This document shows, piece after piece, positions 60,101 through 64,000 of a stretch of 64,000 nt of DNA. Below the pieces are notes generated by a model. It was not told the origin of the DNA, ran no database searches, and saw only the letters and a program-made list of their open reading frames with translations. The DNA is taken from positions 162,322 to 226,321 of the forward strand of contig NZ_JABRWO010000005.1 of assembly GCF_013618625.1 (NCBI RefSeq), written 5' to 3'. The DNA comes from Bremerella alba. GTDB lineage: Bacteria; Planctomycetota; Planctomycetia; Pirellulales; Pirellulaceae. A program made the position numbers and the translations under genes. Position 1 is the stretch's first letter. The number at the start of each line of letters is the position of its first letter.

Positions 60101-63100
60101 CCACGGGGCCTGCCAATGAAAGCAGCCAGACGCTCACCATTACCTCGGTCGGTAGTGCGTCGCATGGTTCGGTTCAACTCAATGGCGATGGAACGATTAC
60201 CTATGTGCCGGAAGCCGATTACAGCGGCTCGGACAGTTTTACCTATACCGTTACCGATAACGGCACAACCAACGGGGCCGCCGATCTGCTTTCCGCAACG
60301 GCAACCGTCCATTTGACGATCACGGCGGTGAATGATCCACCGGTTGCCGTCGCCGATACTTACGGCACAACCGAAGGAGTGACCCTCAATGTTTCCTCGA
60401 CCGACGGCGTCTTGTCGAACGATACCGATACCGAATCGCAATCGCTGACGGCCGAACTGGTACAGACGACCGGCGATGGTACCCTGACGCTCTCCAGTAA
60501 CGGCTCATTCACTTACGTTCCCGATTCTGGATTCACGGGAATCGACACGTTCACCTATAAAGCCAAAGATGCCAGCGGAGCCTATTCCGAAACCACCCAA
60601 GTGACGATTCAGGTAGGGCCTGGCAGCTTTGTTGTCCCCGGCGATCCCGAGAAACTTTACGTGTTTGAAGTGGAGATCGAAGCGGTCAACCTGAGTGCTT
60701 CCTACCACAACGAGCTAGGGCTGTACATTGTCAACAATGCCCAAGGAGAAGTGGGTGGCCTGTTGCCGGACGAAAGTAACGGCTACGCGTATGCGGCGCT
60801 AACCGATGCGACTCGGCAAGTCGTCTTCGCCCAACCGGAAGACAATGAGGATCTCGAGGGGCAAACCTACCAGGTGATCGTCCCAGGTGGTTCGCAGATC
60901 GCATTCTATCTGGCCCAGAATACGACGACTCAGAACATTATCAACAACAACACCAACAATGTTTCTTCGAAGGCGCATGCTTTCTTCTCGTTCAAAGATG
61001 CCAACCCTGACCAAGACGATAACAACTCCAGCATCGAGTTCGAGCATTTCCGAGTCAGTACGTTGGCCAACGGCAAGCTCTTGTACGATGTCGAAGATCT
61101 GGATGGAGGTGGCGACCGAGACTACAACGATCTATCGTTTTCTGTCGGTACGACTCCTATTGAAGTCTCAGGGGGCGTCAAGTTCCTGGTCGCCGATAGC
61201 AACGCCGATCGCACCTATCTCTACACGTCGGACGGAACCTGGGTAGGCCAACCGCAACTCGATGCCAGCAACGCGAACGTTCGCGGCATCACCAGCACAT
61301 CGACCGGCGACTATCGCTGGACCGTCGACGACAGCGGAGATGTGTTCGTCTATGACAGCGAAGGAGCCAAGCTGGGCCAATGGACGATTGACGCGACGGT
61401 TTCCCCGGAAGGGATCGCCACCGACGGAACCAACTTGTGGATTGTCGATACCGCCAACGACGAGGTCCTGTACTTTGCCGGAGCCGCCTCGATCGGATCG
61501 GCCACCGAGCTCCTTTCAGGTACTCAATCTGCCACAAGCTCTTTCTCGCTCGACGCTGCAAACTCGGCCGCCAAAGGCATCACCACCGACGGGACAACGA
61601 TTTGGGTTGTCGACGATGGGGCGGACAAGGTTTTTGTCTATTCTGCCTCGAGCGGTTCCCTGCAAGGAAGCTGGAGTCTTGACAGTAGCAACGCAAACGC
61701 GGGCGGAATCACAATTGGTGCTCAGAGTGGTTCTACCTCGTTGTGGGTCGTCGACTATAACGACAACATCGTTTACCACTATGGGAGTTCCACGACGGTA
61801 ACCAGCGGAAGCTTGTCCGCCACCGATACATTTGAGCTGGGAATGGGCAACTTCGACGCCCAGGGTATCGCCGATCCGATCATAGAAGCCGGCGACACGA
61901 TCGGCACGGCCTATTCCGTGTCGCTGACCAATGGCGTCCAAACACAGATCGAAGCAGAGATCGGTGATGGCGCGTACGGTGGTTACGACGTCGACATGTT
62001 CCAGATCTCCCTTGGTGCTGGCGAAACGCTCTCGGCCGACGTCGACTCGTACCAACTGGATGACGGCTCCTTCTGGGCGTACGGCGGTCATGCGCATCTC
62101 CGCCTGTTCGACAGCTCCGGCAATCAGGTCGCCAATGCCGATTACGCTGGCGGCAGTGACCCGGACTCCGGCTACGGCGGTGATCCCGTTCTGAACTACA
62201 CCTCGAACTCCGGGGGAACGTATTACCTGGGTGTCTCTTCCGATGGCAACGAGTCCTATAGCGCTTATTCCACCGGCTCCGGCTCTACGGGCAACACATT
62301 CCAATACGAGCTGGAACTTAACCGAGATTACGGCGGCGGATCGTCGAACGATATCGGCGACACAATCAGCTCCGCTCAATCGGTGAATCTCACGATAGGG
62401 GTTGAAACACAGATCGATTCGGAGATCGGCGATAGCGCCTATGGTGGACTCGACGTCGATATGTTCCAGATCACTCTTGGTGCTGGAGAAACGCTATCGG
62501 CTGACATCGACTCGTATCAACTGGATGACGGCTCCTTCTGGGCGTACGGCGGCCATGCGCACCTTCGCCTGTTCGATAGCTCCGGCAACCAGGTCGCCAA
62601 CGCGGATTACGCCGGCGGCAGCGATCCGGACTCCGGCTACGGCGGCGATCCAGTTCTGAACTACACATCGACCTCAGGGGGAACGTATTACCTCGGCGTC
62701 TCTTCGGACGGCAACGAGTCTTACAGCGCGTATTCGACCGGCTCCGGCTCTACGGGCAACACATTCCAATACGAGCTGGAACTTAACCGAGATTACGGCG
62801 GCGGATCGTCGAACGATATCGGCGACACAATCAGCTCCGCCCAGGAAGTCAACCTAACCATTGGCGTCGAGACGCAGATTGATTCGGAAATCGGCGACAG
62901 CGCCTATGGCGGGCTCGACGTGGACATGTTCCAAATCACTCTCGGCGCTGGCGAAACGCTATTGGCGGATATCGACTCGTACCAGCTGGATGACGGCTCC
63001 TTCTGGGCGTACGGCGGCCATGCGCATCTCCGCCTGTTCGACAGCTCCGGCAATCAGGTCGCCAATGCCGATTACGCTGGCAGCAGCGATCCGGACTCCG

Positions 63101-64000
63101 GCTACGGCGGCGATCCAGTCTTGAATTACACCTCGACCTCTGGCGGAACGTATTACCTGGGCGTCTCCACCGATGGCAACGAGTCATACTATCCCCATTC
63201 CACCGGTTCGGGCTACGGCGGCAGCACGTTCCAGTATGAACTCGAACTCAACCGAGATTATGGCGGCAGTTCGTTCAACGACATCGGCGACACGATCAGC
63301 TCCGCCCAGACGGTCAACCTCACCAATGGGGTCGAGACGCAGATTGATTCGGAGATCGGCGACAGCGCTTATGGCGGGCTCGACGTCGATATGTTCCAGA
63401 TCACCCTCGGAGCTGGAGAAACGCTATCGGCCGATATCGACTCATACCAACTGGATGACGGCTCCTTCTGGGCGTACGGCGGCCATGCGCACCTTCGTTT
63501 GTTCGATAGCTCTGGCAACCAGGTCGCCAATGCCGATTACGCTGGCGGCAGTGACCCGGACTCCGGCTACGGCGGTGATCCCGTTCTGAACTACACCTCG
63601 AACTCCGGGGGAACGTATTACCTGGGTGTCTCTTCCGATGGCAACGAGTCCTATAGCGCTTATTCCACCGGCTCCGGCTCTACGGGCAACACATTCCAAT
63701 ACGAGCTGGAACTTAACCGAGATTACGGCGGCGGATCGTCGAACGATATCGGCGACACAATCAGCTCCGCTCAATCGGTGAATCTCACGATAGGGGTTGA
63801 AACACAGATCGATTCGGAGATCGGCGATAGCGCCTATGGTGGACTCGACGTCGATATGTTCCAGATCACTCTTGGTGCTGGAGAAACGCTATCGGCTGAC
63901 ATCGACTCGTATCAACTGGATGACGGCTCCTTCTGGGCGTACGGCGGCCATGCGCACCTTCGCCTGTTCGATAGCTCCGGCAACCAGGTCGCCAACGCCG
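57112..64000 (+). CDS. Giant surface/adhesin-like protein (3' end beyond the right edge)
   Basis: One frame stays open for over 2290 codons from ATG 57112 (AGAAGG upstream) to the edge. The N-terminus has an EPR export-type motif (residues 33-41, LEQFEPRQA) common in giant planctomycete proteins. In order then: a Ser/Gln-rich linker, a calcium-binding-like Asp repeat (about 346-375, DLDDDGIASL..NNGDGNQDG), a choice-of-anchor-U-like domain (about 384-503, PYGVFDFTV and DGGRGDADGIANG), an unassigned beta domain, five cadherin-like/Big repeats (about 674-1168; FFGTETFTYTL, ..VNDPPTA.DD), a DUF4114-like domain (about 1169-1350, DLDGGGDRDYNDL), a propeller-like part (VDDSGDVFVYDSEG) and 155-residue PPC-like repeats from 61891. 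It is probably secreted and calcium-dependent. Confidence 0.92.
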   Translation, partial: MVSLNEWFAKTWFAHYKRRQRERQRIKNHQARLEQFEPRQAPGGLVHVWMDDVLANCGFRGWEDGPAAFDADQSQPTTKRLGSKGWSGPGSDANESSETWQRHQNERSLQSETEQTEVQANRASTNRLDRAPLTESEIVGNLWDDNSWSVPVVSSDDFRLNQRFSGNSGGGSDSFNGIFGRSALSHAPSAISPLQGGPSGSSSLSESSALPVSPTAGANSASDGNQFFRISPGSQNPITPQQPSAAPIEFDAVGTVISADRIVVHGTLPEAVEHETHVEIYSSDDEQLNAQDRYLGTAQLRSGENGTQFQALLNIDASSAGNLLVRLPHFPNAFGKVDISEQPLEDLDDDGIASLIESLAANNGDGNQDGVADQDQGHVASFFSGTAGSVVTIDATAGQLKNVSTTLASEKPAERVSLPYGVFDFTVEDVEVGGVTVVEVTLPEDARPSSYYKTDPATGQWERFGFDGTTGAIIDGNKIYLYLQDGGRGDADGIANGVIVDPGGPGIDDGVISLPGLADSVLTGWTVAESGGVQSPGTVQEVDGDIVLTEGDSFLVTLQKSVVIPENPEVLTFDFIATFDSADDDFINDAFEVALVDQNGMPVVPVFQSNRDAFFNWTEDETAAAGSSTSYVGQTVELDISDLAVGRTYDVVFRLVNNDDDTTTTVTLVGAEPPAVAQDDAFTVSEDSIDNVFDVLANDTGIGLSISDISLGSAGGSLSIVGDKLNYSPASDFFGTETFTYTLIDENGNTDSGEITVTVTEVNDSPTAADDSFNVDEDGSRTLTGVELTGNDSKGPANESSQTLSVTAVGTASHGTVTLNPDGSVTYTPDADYVGPDSFTYTATDDGTTNGVADAKSSTATVYFTVGPVNDPPTATNDGYTVAEDSSANLLEVLANDSIDPDTGETLSIQSVGAGSQGGTITIVGDKISYTPLADFYGTETFSYTINDGTPGSTDSATVTITVSEVNAPPTAADDSFTIDEDQQRTFTIAEITSNDTTGPANESSQTLTITSVGSASHGSVQLNGDGTITYVPEADYSGSDSFTYTVTDNGTTNGAADLLSATATVHLTITAVNDPPVAVADTYGTTEGVTLNVSSTDGVLSNDTDTESQSLTAELVQTTGDGTLTLSSNGSFTYVPDSGFTGIDTFTYKAKDASGAYSETTQVTIQVGPGSFVVPGDPEKLYVFEVEIEAVNLSASYHNELGLYIVNNAQGEVGGLLPDESNGYAYAALTDATRQVVFAQPEDNEDLEGQTYQVIVPGGSQIAFYLAQNTTTQNIINNNTNNVSSKAHAFFSFKDANPDQDDNNSSIEFEHFRVSTLANGKLLYDVEDLDGGGDRDYNDLSFSVGTTPIEVSGGVKFLVADSNADRTYLYTSDGTWVGQPQLDASNANVRGITSTSTGDYRWTVDDSGDVFVYDSEGAKLGQWTIDATVSPEGIATDGTNLWIVDTANDEVLYFAGAASIGSATELLSGTQSATSSFSLDAANSAAKGITTDGTTIWVVDDGADKVFVYSASSGSLQGSWSLDSSNANAGGITIGAQSGSTSLWVVDYNDNIVYHYGSSTTVTSGSLSATDTFELGMGNFDAQGIADPIIEAGDTIGTAYSVSLTNGVQTQIEAEIGDGAYGGYDVDMFQISLGAGETLSADVDSYQLDDGSFWAYGGHAHLRLFDSSGNQVANADYAGGSDPDSGYGGDPVLNYTSNSGGTYYLGVSSDGNESYSAYSTGSGSTGNTFQYELELNRDYGGGSSNDIGDTISSAQSVNLTIGVETQIDSEIGDSAYGGLDVDMFQITLGAGETLSADIDSYQLDDGSFWAYGGHAHLRLFDSSGNQVANADYAGGSDPDSGYGGDPVLNYTSTSGGTYYLGVSSDGNESYSAYSTGSGSTGNTFQYELELNRDYGGGSSNDIGDTISSAQEVNLTIGVETQIDSEIGDSAYGGLDVDMFQITLGAGETLLADIDSYQLDDGSFWAYGGHAHLRLFDSSGNQVANADYAGSSDPDSGYGGDPVLNYTSTSGGTYYLGVSTDGNESYYPHSTGSGYGGSTFQYELELNRDYGGSSFNDIGDTISSAQTVNLTNGVETQIDSEIGDSAYGGLDVDMFQITLGAGETLSADIDSYQLDDGSFWAYGGHAHLRLFDSSGNQVANADYAGGSDPDSGYGGDPVLNYTSNSGGTYYLGVSSDGNESYSAYSTGSGSTGNTFQYELELNRDYGGGSSNDIGDTISSAQSVNLTIGVETQIDSEIGDSAYGGLDVDMFQITLGAGETLSADIDSYQLDDGSFWAYGGHAHLRLFDSSGNQVANA
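61891..64000 (+). repeat. Tandem 465-bp repeats encoding PPC-like domains
   Basis: Units begin at 61891, 62356, 62821, 63286 and 63751, exactly 465 bases (155 codons) apart; the fifth is cut by the edge. Each unit encodes a domain with VDMFQI, GAGETLSADIDSYQLDD, HAHLRLFDSSGNQVA and TYYLGVSS, resembling bacterial pre-peptidase C-terminal domains. Units are nearly identical in protein and differ mainly at synonymous sites. Bases 62125-62603 equal bases 63520-63998 exactly (479 nt, offset three units). Confidence 0.93.

Noticed and set aside
59566..60441. Long minus-strand open frame (291 codons) inside the giant surface-protein gene
   Set aside because: It is antisense to repetitive cadherin-like coding sequence, is rich in Arg/Gly/Val typical of reversed GC-rich frames, and has no domain. 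The forward frame has clear domains throughout.
61516..62379. Minus-strand open frame (287 codons) across the propeller and first PPC repeats
   Set aside because: It recurs with the repeats on the opposite strand and reflects codon bias of the true forward frame.

Overview
The window looks like a chromosomal stretch of a planctomycete of the Pirellulaceae type (Blastopirellula/Rhodopirellula-like). The evidence is the combination of DUF1559 pilin-like proteins, PSCyt1/DUF1549/DUF1553 cytochromes paired with DUF1501 proteins, an ECF sigma factor followed by a FecR/LamG anti-sigma protein, PQQ-propeller secreted proteins, a giant surface protein with an N-terminal 'EPR' motif, and moderate GC. 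No exact species can be named from sequence alone.

Layout. 1-5.6 kb: an FHA protein cut by the left edge, a receiver/CBS protein, a AAA+ ATPase, two small conserved-looking proteins and a PRMT-like methyltransferase. 5.8-11.1 kb: a tight operon of histidine kinase, response regulator, STAS protein, PilB/GspE ATPase and PilC/GspF membrane protein. 11.3-17.2 kb: housekeeping and secreted genes (UbiB-type kinase, PQQ propeller, unknown exported protein, ComEA-like protein, nadC). 17.4-27.7 kb: one long operon of pseudopilins, a PilX-like protein carrying a LamG domain, PilM, PilN, PilO, a PilP/GspC-like protein, the secretin and a TPR lipoprotein. With the 8-11 kb ATPase and platform genes this makes a nearly complete type IV pilus/type II secretion-like machine. 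27.8-30.3 kb: a DUF3524 glycosyltransferase (relative of the tRNA-queuosine mannosyltransferase) and a DUF1559 protein. 30.8-37.4 kb: ECF sigma, FecR-LamG, PSCyt and DUF1501 genes, then a bidirectional terminator and a converging operon of two paralogous DUF1559 genes and a lipoprotein.

40.2-42.4 kb is a gene graveyard. It holds a broken SNF2 helicase C-terminus, a sulfatase cut after its first motif, a decayed tRNA-Asn-like sequence, a truncated beta-domain protein and two imperfect 58-bp direct repeats. It directly abuts a CRISPR-Cas locus of subtype I-G (formerly I-U) at 42.4-52.7 kb: a five-repeat array, leader, cas4-cas1 fusion and cas2 on the minus strand, and divergently csb1 (cas7), csb2 (cas5-cas6) and a 1379-residue cas3. 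The Cas3 has the helicase-then-HD order plus a 300-residue C-terminal extension that may supply the otherwise missing Cas8-like subunit.

52.9-56 kb holds a UGT-like glycosyltransferase and a GT4-sulfotransferase fusion on the minus strand. From 57.1 kb to the right edge runs one open reading frame (over 2290 codons) for a giant surface protein with choice-of-anchor, cadherin-like, DUF4114, propeller and 155-residue PPC-like repeats. The glycosyl/sulfotransferase genes are plausible modifiers of cell-surface material, which is inference only.

The strongest candidates for something new are the Cas3 extension in a Cas8-less I-G operon, a LamG domain that appears circularly permuted inside a PilX-like protein, the GT4-sulfotransferase fusion, and the 479-nt perfectly repeated block in the giant protein gene.
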